Of a stretch of 64,000 bases of DNA, positions 7,421-13,720 are shown one piece after another (within the stretch, counting starts at the first letter, position 1; the number at the start of each line of letters is the position of its first letter). Source of the DNA: a virus. The translations under genes and the position numbers were made by a program. A model generated the notes under the pieces. The model saw only the letters and a list, made by a program, of their open reading frames with translations, was not told where the DNA came from and searched no databases. Where the stretch lies: the IMG/VR virus record IMGVR_UViG_3300032157_000001, positions 248,001 through 312,000 of that record; one strand, given 5' to 3'.

Positions 7421-7449
7421 ACTTATACGTACCGACCTCACAAAAAGTT
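7420..7449 (-). promoter_or_regulatory. ECF-like promoter of the 7012-7420 RNA
   Basis: Leftward AAC (7449-7447), 17 bp, CGTATAAGTCAATAG. The extended -10 is nearly identical to that of the 9463-9537 RNA (CGTATAAGTCATTAG). Confidence 0.7.
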
Positions 7450-7465
7450 TGGGTCAGTACTGGCT

Positions 7466-7687
7466 TTATTTTGCGCAGGTGCTATTATCGGAAGCGTAGC
7501 GTACATTGTACCCTCTGTTCTGAAAGTCCTTTATATGGTCGTTTAACACGGCCCTGAACTCTTGTCCTCTGAGACCAGACTGATCTCTCTTTGGGCCGAC
7601 ATTATCTGCTGGCCATTGGAGCGTGAAGGATTGTTTACCTTCAAGGTCTGGTTTAGAGTGAACGGTTACAATGACGTACTTTTCCAT
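7466..7687 (-). CDS. Hypothetical protein, 73 aa
   Basis: Begins MEKYVIVTVHSKPDLEGKQS; a small alpha/beta protein with DQSGLRGQEFRAVLNDHIKDF. Last gene of the 8237-7466 leftward operon, 14 nt after the preceding gene. No family recognised. Confidence 0.7.
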   Translation of the reverse strand: MEKYVIVTVHSKPDLEGKQSFTLQWPADNVGPKRDQSGLRGQEFRAVLNDHIKDFQNRGYNVRYASDNSTCAK

Positions 7688-7701
7688 TGGTGATGGGAGT
7701 C

Positions 7702-7923
7702 TTACGATTTAAAGGCTCCGCGAGTTGCCTTTGAAGCAAAGTTTCCTTTACTCTTCCGGGATACCTTGATGGCTGCAGAACCACGCACATATTCGCGTCT
7801 GGTTGCATAGCCATTGGAGCCAACGATTATAACGTGGAGGACTGGCTGAGTGAGCTTGTCCAATTCTTGTTGGGCTTCAGCCTTCTTGGCTGTCCAGTAC
7901 TTGATTTTCTGTTCGTGTGTCAT
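7702..7923 (-). CDS. Hypothetical protein, 73 aa
   Basis: N-terminal charged helix (MTHEQKIKYWTAKKAEAQQE) then a Gly/Ser/Arg-rich basic C-terminal half (SRKSKGNFASKATRGAFKS). It starts 2 nt after the stop of 7926-8237. Possibly nucleic-acid binding; function unknown. Confidence 0.7.
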   Translation of the reverse strand: MTHEQKIKYWTAKKAEAQQELDKLTQPVLHVIIVGSNGYATRREYVRGSAAIKVSRKSKGNFASKATRGAFKS

Positions 7924-7925
7924 GG

Positions 7926-8237
7926 TTATTTCAGGATTGATAAGATTGCGGTCATTTGTTCGATGTACATCTTGCGATCATTCTCCACTGAATATCCGGA
8001 GATTCTGAAAGATGTCTGCAGTACTGGTGCACTATCGTCTTCAAAATCGACGTACACATCTACAGCCACTTCGTTTAATTTATCGTAGTGCGGTGTGGCT
8101 ATAACCGCTGTCTTTATGTCCTTCTTGGTTATGAAGCCAATTGGTTTGTGGCTCCACAGGACAGTACCATCAGGACACAAACTGGAATTCCAGTTTCCGA
8201 TCTTCAGGTTGACTACATCTTTGCTGCTCAGTTTCAT
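7926..8237 (-). CDS. Hypothetical protein, 103 aa
   Basis: Beta-rich N-terminal half (LKIGNWNSSLCPDGTVLW) and an acidic middle (VDVYVDFEDDSAPVLQTS). First gene of a three-gene leftward operon. The coding sequence contains a CAGTACTGG repeat remnant near 8021. Confidence 0.72.
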   Translation of the reverse strand: MKLSSKDVVNLKIGNWNSSLCPDGTVLWSHKPIGFITKKDIKTAVIATPHYDKLNEVAVDVYVDFEDDSAPVLQTSFRISGYSVENDRKMYIEQMTAILSILK

Positions 8238-8262
8238 TTTGGGTTTTTGTTTTATTGTTTAA

Positions 8263-8293
8263 GTATGCTAACGTACATTGTCCGGTTAAGGTT
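8263..8293 (-). promoter_or_regulatory. ECF-like promoter (GTACATTGT class) for 8237 operon
   Basis: Leftward AACCTTAACCGGACAATGTACGT: AAC-to-CGT spacing is 17 bp and the spacer carries the second operator-like element instead of CCAGTACTGG. A separate CCAGTACTGG sits upstream at 8326-8335. Confidence 0.7.
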
Positions 8294-8339
8294 ACGCTGT
8301 TTATACAGTTTGTTTAAAAATGTAACCAGTACTGGACTC

Positions 8340-8660
8340 TTAATTCAGGGTGATAGATTTGCTGAATATAGCAATGGCAATAGCTTTGGCGAACACTTCT
8401 GGTGAAGGTATTCTTGGCCAGCGTACATTGTCCGGGTCAATAGCCGTTACCGGTATTCTGTCCGGGAACGATGGGTCATAAGCCAGTACAGCTTGCCACA
8501 CAGTGGAGGTCTTACCAGTACTGATGACTGTGCTGTAGATGTCATTCCAGTTATCTTGTGTTGGAAATTCAACGTAATTGTACAGTGCTGACTTGATATG
8601 TGAGGGCAATAGGCCCACGTAGTTCTTAGCGAACTCTATAGCTGGTGCGATTGGTTTCAT
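8340..8660 (-). CDS. Hypothetical protein, 106 aa
   Basis: The start is taken at the ATG of MKPIAPAIEFAKNYVG because it lies 1 nt after the preceding gene's stop; the longer reading frame would run into that gene. The central STGKTSTVWQ is P-loop-like but is encoded by a repeat copy and lacks the rest of a Walker A context, so no ATPase is claimed. Last gene of the 9377-8340 operon. Confidence 0.7.
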   Translation of the reverse strand: MKPIAPAIEFAKNYVGLLPSHIKSALYNYVEFPTQDNWNDIYSTVISTGKTSTVWQAVLAYDPSFPDRIPVTAIDPDNVRWPRIPSPEVFAKAIAIAIFSKSITLN

Positions 8661-8661
8661 T

Positions 8662-9165
8662 TTAGTCTTTGAGCTTAGTGAGTGTGTTGCCGTAGCGTTC
8701 TGTGGCCTCCTTGGCAACAGCTTGGATGTTGTTGGTGGTCTTGTAGAACTCACACCATTCGGCATCAGCGTCGACCATCGTGTTGGTATCTGAGTACCTT
8801 GTGATAAGCCACTTCACGAAGTTGAGCTTGCTGTGCATATAGAACTCACGACCCGGATTCAGGATGCCCAATTCAGTCTGCAGGTCAGATAGATGGCTCA
8901 TCATGATGATGCGAATCGATGTTCCACCAACCAGTACTGGCCTTGGTGAAATGAAATCACAGATGTTCTTTGCTTCGACGACATTCATTTCCTCAAGCGT
9001 GTTGGGATACGCAGCCTTGTGCTCATTAGACAAGTCCCTGAGATATTTGCATGCATAGAGCTTGCTTTCGATTGTCATTATCTGTACGATTTCCTTGTGC
9101 ACCTTGGCAGTATACCATATGGGCAGCAGCGGAAACTCTGCTTTTGTTTCAATAAAGGTTTTCAT
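8662..9165 (-). CDS. Hypothetical protein, 167 aa
   Basis: Mostly helical soluble protein. SIRIIMMSHLSDLQ and EFYMHSKLNFVKWLITRY are the most hydrophobic parts but too short for membrane helices. A perfect CCAGTACTGG lies inside the gene (8931-8940). It overlaps 9162-9377 by ATGA. Function unknown. Confidence 0.75.
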   Translation of the reverse strand: MKTFIETKAEFPLLPIWYTAKVHKEIVQIMTIESKLYACKYLRDLSNEHKAAYPNTLEEMNVVEAKNICDFISPRPVLVGGTSIRIIMMSHLSDLQTELGILNPGREFYMHSKLNFVKWLITRYSDTNTMVDADAEWCEFYKTTNNIQAVAKEATERYGNTLTKLKD

Positions 9166-9377
9166 GCGTGGAGTTGTTTGTAGTATTTCTGTGCGGTTTC
9201 GAATCTCAGTTTGAATTCTTCAGCTAAGAGGTGTCCTCTCCTATTCACTTTCTTGGTGAGGTCTCTGATGATCTTTTGCTCTTCAGCGGTGCCGAACTTA
9301 TCGACCAAGAGTTGTGCTGCTTTGTTGTGCTCGTTTGCGGCTTCAAGCTTTTGATATACTTTCAGTAGTTGTTTCAT
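9162..9377 (-). CDS. Hypothetical helical protein, 71 aa
   Basis: Charged, entirely alpha-helical (MKQLLKVYQKLEAANEHNK), possibly a coiled coil. First gene of a three-gene leftward operon with its own promoter and CCAGTACTGG (9391-9400). Confidence 0.72.
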   Translation of the reverse strand: MKQLLKVYQKLEAANEHNKAAQLLVDKFGTAEEQKIIRDLTKKVNRRGHLLAEEFKLRFETAQKYYKQLHA

Positions 9378-9378
9378 G

Positions 9379-9409
9379 GTATTGATACGGCCAGTACTGG
9401 CTTAAGGTT
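9379..9409 (-). promoter_or_regulatory. ECF-like promoter with CCAGTACTGG for 9377 operon
   Basis: Leftward AACCTTAAGCCAGTACTGG then CGTATCAATACC; 17-bp AAC-to-CGT spacing; start codon close behind. Confidence 0.75.
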
Positions 9410-9462
9410 TCGTTGATTAGAGAATTATTAGAGATTTATTAGACCCTTAATTCAGGATGGAC

Positions 9463-9537
9463 AGAAAACCAAAAGGCCTCGGATTTCTCCGAAGCCTTAA
9501 GTAACCAAAGGAAACAACAACAGATTTGGTAACTAAT
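9463..9537 (-). ncRNA. Candidate antisense sRNA with loop complementary to the ACAACAACA leader
   Basis: Leftward transcript of about 75 nt. Hairpin 1 has the stem GUUACCAAA/UUUGGUUAC (one U-U mismatch) presenting the 15-nt loop UCUGUUGUUGUUUCC. Hairpin 2 is a 10-bp terminator stem AAGGCTTCGG/CCGAGGCCTT followed by TTTTGGTTTT. The loop is the exact complement of 9-13 nt in mRNA leaders of this region: 13 nt in the leader of 11182-11535, 11 nt at 18874, 19637 and 20410, 9 nt at 17250, 17815, 19125 and 20111. No ORF. Regulation in trans is inference. Confidence 0.6.
9472..9497 (-). terminator. Intrinsic terminator of the 9463-9537 RNA
   Basis: 10-bp stem with a 6-nt loop (AGAAAT on the minus strand), followed on the minus strand by a T-rich run. 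Confidence 0.75.
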
Positions 9538-9567
9538 GACTTATACGTAAACTCTGGTGAAATTGTT
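9538..9567 (-). promoter_or_regulatory. ECF-like promoter of the candidate sRNA
   Basis: Leftward AAC (9567-9565), 17 bp, CGTATAAGTCATTAG. Confidence 0.7.
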
Positions 9568-9589
9568 TAACGATAGTCGAAATTTCTTT

Positions 9590-9913
9590 TTAGACCATTC
9601 CAAGATGGCCAGACGGCTTAGACATCATCTTCAGAGTTGCACCTGTGAAGCCTTGTGCCTCCATGTCCTTTTCAAGCAGGGACATAATCTTCTTGCACAT
9701 TTCGTGTGCATCCTGATTGCGTGGATCGAAACGATAGTCCTCGCTGGCCACATGCTCTAACCATGCGAACATCAGTCGGGTAAAGCTTTGCTGATTGGTT
9801 CTGTGAAGACGTGACATCTCTTCGATGAACTGGTCAGTCCGTTTCCCCATGTTCAATACGTTCACGTAATTCTCAAGGGCATTGGCGAGTTTAAGAGCTT
9901 CTGAATTTTCCAT
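9590..9913 (-). CDS. Hypothetical helical protein, 107 aa
   Basis: Charged helical protein (MENSEALKLANALENYVN) with a C-terminal MMSKPSGHLGMV tail. Its start overlaps the upstream stop by one base. Function unknown. Confidence 0.75.
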   Translation of the reverse strand: MENSEALKLANALENYVNVLNMGKRTDQFIEEMSRLHRTNQQSFTRLMFAWLEHVASEDYRFDPRNQDAHEMCKKIMSLLEKDMEAQGFTGATLKMMSKPSGHLGMV

Positions 9914-10080
9914 TAGTCTTCTATTATTTTGTGTGCAATTTTGTTGTCAATTAAGAATTGTTCTAGTACTGGTGAATGTCTCATCACATTCCAATATCCT
10001 GAACGGTAAGCATTTTCAAATGGAAAACCTTTCTTCAGGTCTTGAAACTTCAGGTACTCGATGATAACAATCTTTTTCAT
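9913..10080 (-). CDS. Hypothetical protein, 55 aa
   Basis: Reads MKKIVIIEYLKFQDLKKGF and ends in FLIDNKIAHKIIED. It overlaps the next gene's start (TAATG), and part of it carries a CTAGTACTGG-like repeat copy. A small globular protein of unknown role. Confidence 0.65.
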   Translation of the reverse strand: MKKIVIIEYLKFQDLKKGFPFENAYRSGYWNVMRHSPVLEQFLIDNKIAHKIIED

Positions 10081-10087
10081 AGTTTTA

Positions 10088-10140
10088 AAGTTAAGAGAGT
10101 TGTGAGGACTTATTATAACTGCCTCACCACGAGGTTATGC
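10088..10140. terminator. Possible hairpin terminator between 10152 and 10080
   Basis: GTGAGG and CCTCAC pair across about 14 nt. A T-containing but not uniform tract follows leftward, so termination is uncertain. Confidence 0.35.
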
Positions 10141-10151
10141 TCTATGTGGGG

Positions 10152-10313
10152 TCATTCCCCGAAACTCGCTATATTGTTTTCTTCCATCCATTCTGTGACG
10201 ATGCGTTCAGCTTCTTCTCTGCACACACCCATCTCTCCCAATCCGAATTCAGGATTAGAAATTAGACTCTCGTAGATTTTTGTTACTAGATTATTGCGTT
10301 GTGCTTCAGTCAT
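10152..10313 (-). CDS. Hypothetical protein, 53 aa
   Basis: Reads MTEAQRNNLVTKIYESLISN, later GVCREEAERIVTEWMEEN; a small helical protein. It has a dedicated promoter 10 nt upstream. Function unknown. Confidence 0.65.
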   Translation of the reverse strand: MTEAQRNNLVTKIYESLISNPEFGLGEMGVCREEAERIVTEWMEENNIASFGE

Positions 10314-10314
10314 G

Positions 10315-10345
10315 GTATTAGAACGTACATTGTCCGGTTAAGGTT
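10315..10345 (-). promoter_or_regulatory. ECF-like promoter (GTACATTGT class) for 10313
   Basis: Leftward GCAACCTTAACCGGACAATGTACGTTCTAATAC split as AAC-N17-CGT. It overlaps the 3' end of gene 10338-10574. Confidence 0.7.
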
Positions 10346-10574
10346 GCGCGACCAGTACTGGTTTTTGTCTTTTAAATCTGAACACACCACTTTTGATTTC
10401 GCTGTAGGTCAGAACAAGCATGCCTCCTTGGAAGACATTTAGTTGTACCTGCTTGTCATCACACCATGCTACTTCAGCCGTCCTGTTAAGGATATTGGCC
10501 AGTACTTGAGGTGTTTGAGTGATGGTCAGCTTTGTCCCCACTTTGTAGGGAATTGTCTTTTTCTTGCTTTTCAT
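10338..10574 (-). CDS. Hypothetical small beta-rich protein, 78 aa
   Basis: Lys-rich start (MKSKKKTIPYKVGTKLTITQ) then beta strands; it resembles small SH3-like barrels. It follows the sigma-factor gene by 4 nt and is presumably co-transcribed with it, so a role with the sigma factor is possible but unproven. It contains a CCAGTACTGG copy (10352-10361). Confidence 0.7.
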   Translation of the reverse strand: MKSKKKTIPYKVGTKLTITQTPQVLANILNRTAEVAWCDDKQVQLNVFQGGMLVLTYSEIKSGVFRFKRQKPVLVAQP

Positions 10575-10578
10575 GGTC

Positions 10579-11112
10579 TTATGCGTGTACTGGTTTATTG
10601 AAGTATTCTTTCATCCTGTTCCGTGCGAAGTGCATCTTTGCCTTTACTGTTCCGATGGGTATACCCAACTCGGTAGCGATGTCCTCATAAGAGAATCCCA
10701 ATGCATACTGAGAGATGATCTCACCATCAGTGGCTGACAAGGTTTTGATTGCCTTGGTGATTTTTTCTTGAGACTCGTTTGTGATCAACTGATCCAGAGG
10801 ACTTGCCTCATCGGATGCAAAATCCATTTGGGCGTTGTCATGTTCAGAGTCGCTGATCATGTCAAACATTGACTTTGTTTCCAGCTTACGCTTTCTCAGG
10901 TAGTCGATGGTCGCATTGGTTGCGATATTGAAGACCCACGTTTTCATGGTTGCTTTTGTGGGATCGAACTTGTGCATATTGTGATACACTTTCACGAAGA
11001 CATCATTCACCAATTCTTCAGCGACCAACTGGTCATGAGTCTTTTTGAAGATGAAATTTTGAACTGATCTTTTGTTCTCTTTGTAGAACTTGTCGAAGAT
11101 TGTGGTTTCCAT
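10579..11112 (-). CDS. ECF-type RNA polymerase sigma factor
   Basis: 177 aa, typical for ECF sigma factors, which carry only the sigma2 and sigma4 regions. Sigma2 spans about residues 10-95 (AEELVNDVFVKVYHNMHKFDP, then TWVFNIATNATIDYLRKRK, the classic -10-binding helix). Sigma4 spans about 120-172 (LGFSYEDIATELGIPIGTVKAKMHFAR, a helix-turn-helix for the -35 element). It would redirect host RNA polymerase. Its own promoter belongs to the AAC-N17-CGT set, suggesting positive autoregulation. The sigma call is firm; the match to the promoter set is inferred. Confidence 0.92.
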   Translation of the reverse strand: METTIFDKFYKENKRSVQNFIFKKTHDQLVAEELVNDVFVKVYHNMHKFDPTKATMKTWVFNIATNATIDYLRKRKLETKSMFDMISDSEHDNAQMDFASDEASPLDQLITNESQEKITKAIKTLSATDGEIISQYALGFSYEDIATELGIPIGTVKAKMHFARNRMKEYFNKPVHA

Positions 11113-11141
11113 TAGATTATTTTCTGTTTATTGTTTCCTGA

Positions 11142-11172
11142 GTATTGATACGGCCAGTACTGGCTTAAGGTT
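11142..11172 (-). promoter_or_regulatory. ECF-like promoter with CCAGTACTGG for the sigma gene
   Basis: Leftward GTAACCTTAAGCCAGTACTGG then CGTATCAATAC; 17-bp spacing; palindrome at 11154-11163. Confidence 0.75.
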
Positions 11173-11181
11173 ACACCGAAG

Positions 11182-11535
11182 TTAATCTTCGTCGGGTAAA
11201 TTTGTCCTAAATGAATGATCTTCATCAGCTTCTTCGCTGTAGCTTTCGCGATCCTGATCATCAGTATAGCTTTCACGGTCTTGACCATCATCATCGATGT
11301 CGTTACCATCCATATCCATATTGAAGAATTCGGGATCACTACCTTGAGCTTTTACTGCTCTTACGGCATCCATACCTGTCAGGCTTTCATTGAATGTTTC
11401 ACCATCCAAGAATCTTCCAGACCAAGCACCTTCATTGCATTCTGCTGCAATACTCTCAAGAGATTGACTTTCGTCGATTGGTTCTTCGCTAAGAATTTCA
11501 AAGCGAATTACTGTGCGATAGATTTTCTTTTCCAT
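11182..11535 (-). CDS. Acidic hypothetical protein, 117 aa
   Basis: N-terminal MEKKIYRTVIRFEILSEEP strand, then an extremely acidic C-terminal third with repeated D-R-E-S-Y units (DDDGQDRESYTDDQDRESYS). Such tails are typical of nucleic-acid mimics or protein-binding disordered regions. Its leader AAACAACAACAGACAAATG has the longest match (13 nt) to the loop of the 9463-9537 RNA. Confidence 0.75.
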   Translation of the reverse strand: MEKKIYRTVIRFEILSEEPIDESQSLESIAAECNEGAWSGRFLDGETFNESLTGMDAVRAVKAQGSDPEFFNMDMDGNDIDDDGQDRESYTDDQDRESYSEEADEDHSFRTNLPDED

Positions 11536-11555
11536 TTGTCTGTTGTTGTTTGATA

Positions 11556-11586
11556 GTATTGATACGGCCAGTACTGGCTTAAGGTT
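11556..11586 (-). promoter_or_regulatory. ECF-like promoter with CCAGTACTGG for 11535
   Basis: Leftward AACCTTAAGCCAGTACTGG then CGTATCAATAC; 17-bp spacing; palindrome at 11568-11577. Confidence 0.75.
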
Positions 11587-11601
11587 TCATGATAAAATAA
11601 A

Positions 11602-11629
11602 AAAGACCAGAAAAAATCCTGGCCTTAAT
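11602..11629 (-). terminator. Intrinsic terminator after the 11658 gene
   Basis: On the minus strand GGCCAG and CTGGTC pair around a T-rich loop and are followed by TTTTTTATTTT. Confidence 0.75.
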
Positions 11630-11657
11630 TAAGAGAGGGAACGTACATTGTCCGGGT

Positions 11658-11819
11658 TTAGTCTCTGGACGTTGGAGCGGTGATTGCTCTTGCATGAGCT
11701 TTGGTATTCTTTGCGTGTACCTTGCTCTTGTGATACTTTCCGGACTGGACAGTAACAATCTGAGGGCCACACGAAGTCAATACCAATAAAACGATGACGA
11801 AGGATAAAAGGGTTTTCAT
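11658..11819 (-). CDS. Small lipoprotein, 53 aa
   Basis: Signal segment LLSFVIVLLVLTSCGP ends in a lipobox (L-T-S-C), so Cys 18 is the likely lipidated residue. The mature part is short, basic and Lys/His/Ala-rich (KYHKSKVHAKNTKAHARA). It probably sits in the envelope of the infected cell. It follows 11832-12095 by 12 nt in the same operon. Function unknown; superinfection exclusion or envelope modification are possibilities only. Confidence 0.68.
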   Translation of the reverse strand: MKTLLSFVIVLLVLTSCGPQIVTVQSGKYHKSKVHAKNTKAHARAITAPTSRD

Positions 11820-11831
11820 ATTAAAAAGGGT

Positions 11832-12095
11832 TTATTTGTTACCACTTAAAGACGGCTGTGGATATTTAAATTCCAGATGCCATCCGTTGAATTGCTGATC
11901 GAAGTTCATGCCTCCGATAATGTCACCACGATACCACACCACGACATTCCAGCCCGGAGTTGATGTAACGTCTGTACATTGTACCTCTGTTACTTCCAGC
12001 TTGTAGGTTGAATACTTCATTGTACCAACTTCCAGCTTGAGTTCACCACGTTGAATGAGGGTGAACAGATTTTCGATTCGTGTTGTTGTCTTCAT
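11832..12095 (-). CDS. Hypothetical protein, 87 aa
   Basis: Beta-rich, with aromatic residues (GWNVVVWYRGDIIGGMNF). First gene of a two-gene operon with the lipoprotein. The coding sequence contains a GTACAATGTAC palindrome (11974-11984). Confidence 0.72.
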   Translation of the reverse strand: MKTTTRIENLFTLIQRGELKLEVGTMKYSTYKLEVTEVQCTDVTSTPGWNVVVWYRGDIIGGMNFDQQFNGWHLEFKYPQPSLSGNK

Positions 12096-12096
12096 G

Positions 12097-12127
12097 GTAT
12101 TATTACGAACATTGTCCGGTTAAGGTT
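12097..12127 (-). promoter_or_regulatory. ECF-like promoter (GTACATTGT class) for 12095
   Basis: Leftward AACCTTAACCGGACAATGTTCGT: 17-bp AAC-to-CGT spacing. Confidence 0.7.
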
Positions 12128-12572
12128 ACACGATCTTTTCACAGATCATTGTACCCTCTCTGACCTTCAATCTTTCGATTTCACGTTCAAAGAATTCTCT
12201 ATGACTCTTATTGATAGGGTGACGAAATTCGTATTCAGCAAACCCAACTTCAACCACTTTCTTTGTGATTAGATCGGTAGCTCTTGCTCTGCGATTTTCA
12301 GACCAGTACGGGTGAAAGCCTTCGGCAAGGGATTGCTCATAGTGCTCTCTGCGTTTGGTCATTCCATCCTGCCAAATTTGCATCATTTCAGATACTGATC
12401 TATTGGGCTGGAAAGCTTCAAGTTGTGGAGGTGTGAATTCAACGCTTGCCGATGTACCATCAGCATAACGAAAATGAAACATTGCATGGTAGTCGTATGT
12501 TTGCATAACGTATTGCTGCAATTCGGTTGCTTGTACTACCTTGTACTGATCTTGTTTGAGATTGAATACCAT
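12126..12572 (-). CDS. Hypothetical protein, 148 aa
   Basis: Alpha/beta protein with an aromatic middle (YDYHAMFHFRYADGTSASVE) and a long charged C-terminal helix. It follows 12577-12873 by 4 nt. No family recognised. Confidence 0.75.
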   Translation of the reverse strand: MVFNLKQDQYKVVQATELQQYVMQTYDYHAMFHFRYADGTSASVEFTPPQLEAFQPNRSVSEMMQIWQDGMTKRREHYEQSLAEGFHPYWSENRRARATDLITKKVVEVGFAEYEFRHPINKSHREFFEREIERLKVREGTMICEKIV

Positions 12573-12576
12573 GACT

Positions 12577-12873
12577 TTAAGATTTTGCTTTTAATTCACC
12601 AATAAGAAATAAGCCAATGATCCTGAGAGGACGACCGCAATTAGGATTCTCATACCAGTACTTGGCAGAGTCCAGCCATTGTTCTTTTGTGAACGTTGAC
12701 TTGTCGTAAGCTTCAAGGAATTCTTTGTAGTTCAGGCAAGTACCATAAGAGTCGGTATGCCTTGAGGACATTTCGTCCATCATCCAGCAGAAGACTGGTC
12801 GTCCAGTACTGGACTCATACCCTTGCAGGTAGTCTTCCATTTCCCATGCGTCTTTTCCTATTATTGTTTCCAT
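12577..12873 (-). CDS. Hypothetical protein, 98 aa
   Basis: Aromatic and acidic protein (MEDYLQGYESSTGRPVFCWM; later WLDSAKYWYENPNCGRPL). It contains CCAGTACTGG (12803-12812) in frame, encoding an S-S-T-G turn. First gene of a two-gene operon. Function unknown. Confidence 0.75.
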   Translation of the reverse strand: METIIGKDAWEMEDYLQGYESSTGRPVFCWMMDEMSSRHTDSYGTCLNYKEFLEAYDKSTFTKEQWLDSAKYWYENPNCGRPLRIIGLFLIGELKAKS

Positions 12874-12874
12874 A

Positions 12875-12905
12875 GTATTAATACGCAGGGTACTATCTTA
12901 AGGTT
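12875..12905 (-). promoter_or_regulatory. ECF-like promoter for 12873
   Basis: Leftward GCAACCTTAAGATAGTACCC then CGTATTAATAC; 17-bp AAC-to-CGT spacing; the spacer holds a diverged palindrome. Confidence 0.72.
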
Positions 12906-13092
12906 GCATTTTCTTTTTAAGTACTTGCAATGTTTGCCAGTCTTGATTCATTTTCTTTCGAGACTTGAAACTATAGTGATGCCTAGTCGTTCCATCGAAG
13001 CCAACTATTTCATTTGTAGCTTCACGTCTCTCCCATCTCATAGAGAGAAACCTTTGATCTTTTAGATCGTGTGTTAGATTCGTATTGTTCAT
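12898..13092 (-). CDS. Hypothetical basic protein, 64 aa
   Basis: Start taken at the ATG of MNNTNLTHDLKDQRF, 10 nt after the promoter, rather than an upstream non-ATG codon. Lys/Arg-rich C-terminus (SFKSRKKMNQDWQTLQVLKK). Function unknown. Confidence 0.68.
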   Translation of the reverse strand: MNNTNLTHDLKDQRFLSMRWERREATNEIVGFDGTTRHHYSFKSRKKMNQDWQTLQVLKKKMQP

Positions 13093-13093
13093 A

Positions 13094-13124
13094 CTGATCA
13101 AACGTACATTGTCCGGTTAAGGTT
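13094..13124 (-). promoter_or_regulatory. ECF-like promoter (GTACATTGT class) for 13092
   Basis: Leftward CAACCTTAACCGGACAATGTACGT; 17-bp AAC-to-CGT spacing. Confidence 0.7.
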
Positions 13125-13437
13125 GTGTTTTGCCGAATTCAATAGCAAGATTAAACAAGGTTGAGGTTGAAATGTCATACACAATTAGGTTGCGTCCTTT
13201 CAATTCAAACTTAATCCCTTTGAGTGCAAAGAATTCTCTGAGTTCTTTACGATCAACTATTGTGTGTGTCATTTTTGTACATTGTACATTGTCCAACACT
13301 TCGCGAACGTGTGTCATCATTAAATGTGACTCATGATCTGAATGCACAGGTAAACCGTGCTCATAGCTATCGTAATCAACAGCTATTCGATGCAGCCCTG
13401 TAATAATTTGATCGATTTCTACATCAGTGATTTTCAT
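13117..13437 (-). CDS. Hypothetical protein, 106 aa
   Basis: Helical N-terminal half with clustered His (HSDHESHLMMTHVREVL) and an alpha/beta C-terminal half (LKGIKFELKGRNLIVYD). It overlaps 13434-13670 by ATGA. A tandem GTACATTGTACATTGTCC sits inside the gene at about 13277-13294. Confidence 0.73.
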   Translation of the reverse strand: MKITDVEIDQIITGLHRIAVDYDSYEHGLPVHSDHESHLMMTHVREVLDNVQCTKMTHTIVDRKELREFFALKGIKFELKGRNLIVYDISTSTLFNLAIEFGKTQP

Positions 13438-13670
13438 TGTACATTGTCCGTTTTAGGTACAAAGTAAGAGCCATTCAAACGGCCAACATCGGTAACACCT
13501 TCCATTGCATAGGTCAATCTCACAGAGCAGTTTATTCCGTCCGCAATCCCTTGTGCAACCTCTGTAGGGTTTGGAATGTTTAGTGTTATTGGTTTTATGT
13601 CATCCCAAACTTGTGCGTTAGGATTTAGTTCTTTATTCCAAATTTGAATATTAACTTTTGTTGATTCCAT
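13434..13670 (-). CDS. Hypothetical protein, 78 aa
   Basis: Beta-rich (STKVNIQIWNKELNPNAQVW). Leader ATAAACAACAAGACAATG. First gene of a two-gene operon. A GTACATTGTCC element lies at its 3' end. Function unknown. Confidence 0.7.
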   Translation of the reverse strand: MESTKVNIQIWNKELNPNAQVWDDIKPITLNIPNPTEVAQGIADGINCSVRLTYAMEGVTDVGRLNGSYFVPKTDNVQ

Positions 13671-13686
13671 TGTCTTGTTGTTTATA

Positions 13687-13717
13687 GTATTAGAACGTAC
13701 ATTGTCCGGTTAAGGTT
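13687..13717 (-). promoter_or_regulatory. ECF-like promoter (GTACATTGT class) for 13670
   Basis: Leftward GTAACCTTAACCGGACAATGTACGTTCTAATAC read as AAC-N17-CGT. Confidence 0.7.
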
Positions 13718-13720
13718 ACG

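Noticed and set aside
6646-7557. Several ORFs of 60-90 codons on both strands
   Set aside because: Composition is poor, they overlap one another, they run through hairpins, promoter and terminator of the non-coding region, and contain repeat-derived Q-Y-W or T-G-T-G-T-G stretches. Treated as shadows of non-coding RNA.
8340-8660. P-loop ATPase (STGKTSTVW)
   Set aside because: The Walker-like string is encoded by a repeat copy and lacks a preceding beta strand glycine pattern and a Walker B, so it is coincidental.
11579-11770. Leftward ORF of 63 codons
   Set aside because: Out of frame with the lipoprotein gene 11658-11819, which has a clean signal and lipobox, and it runs through the terminator and into the next promoter.
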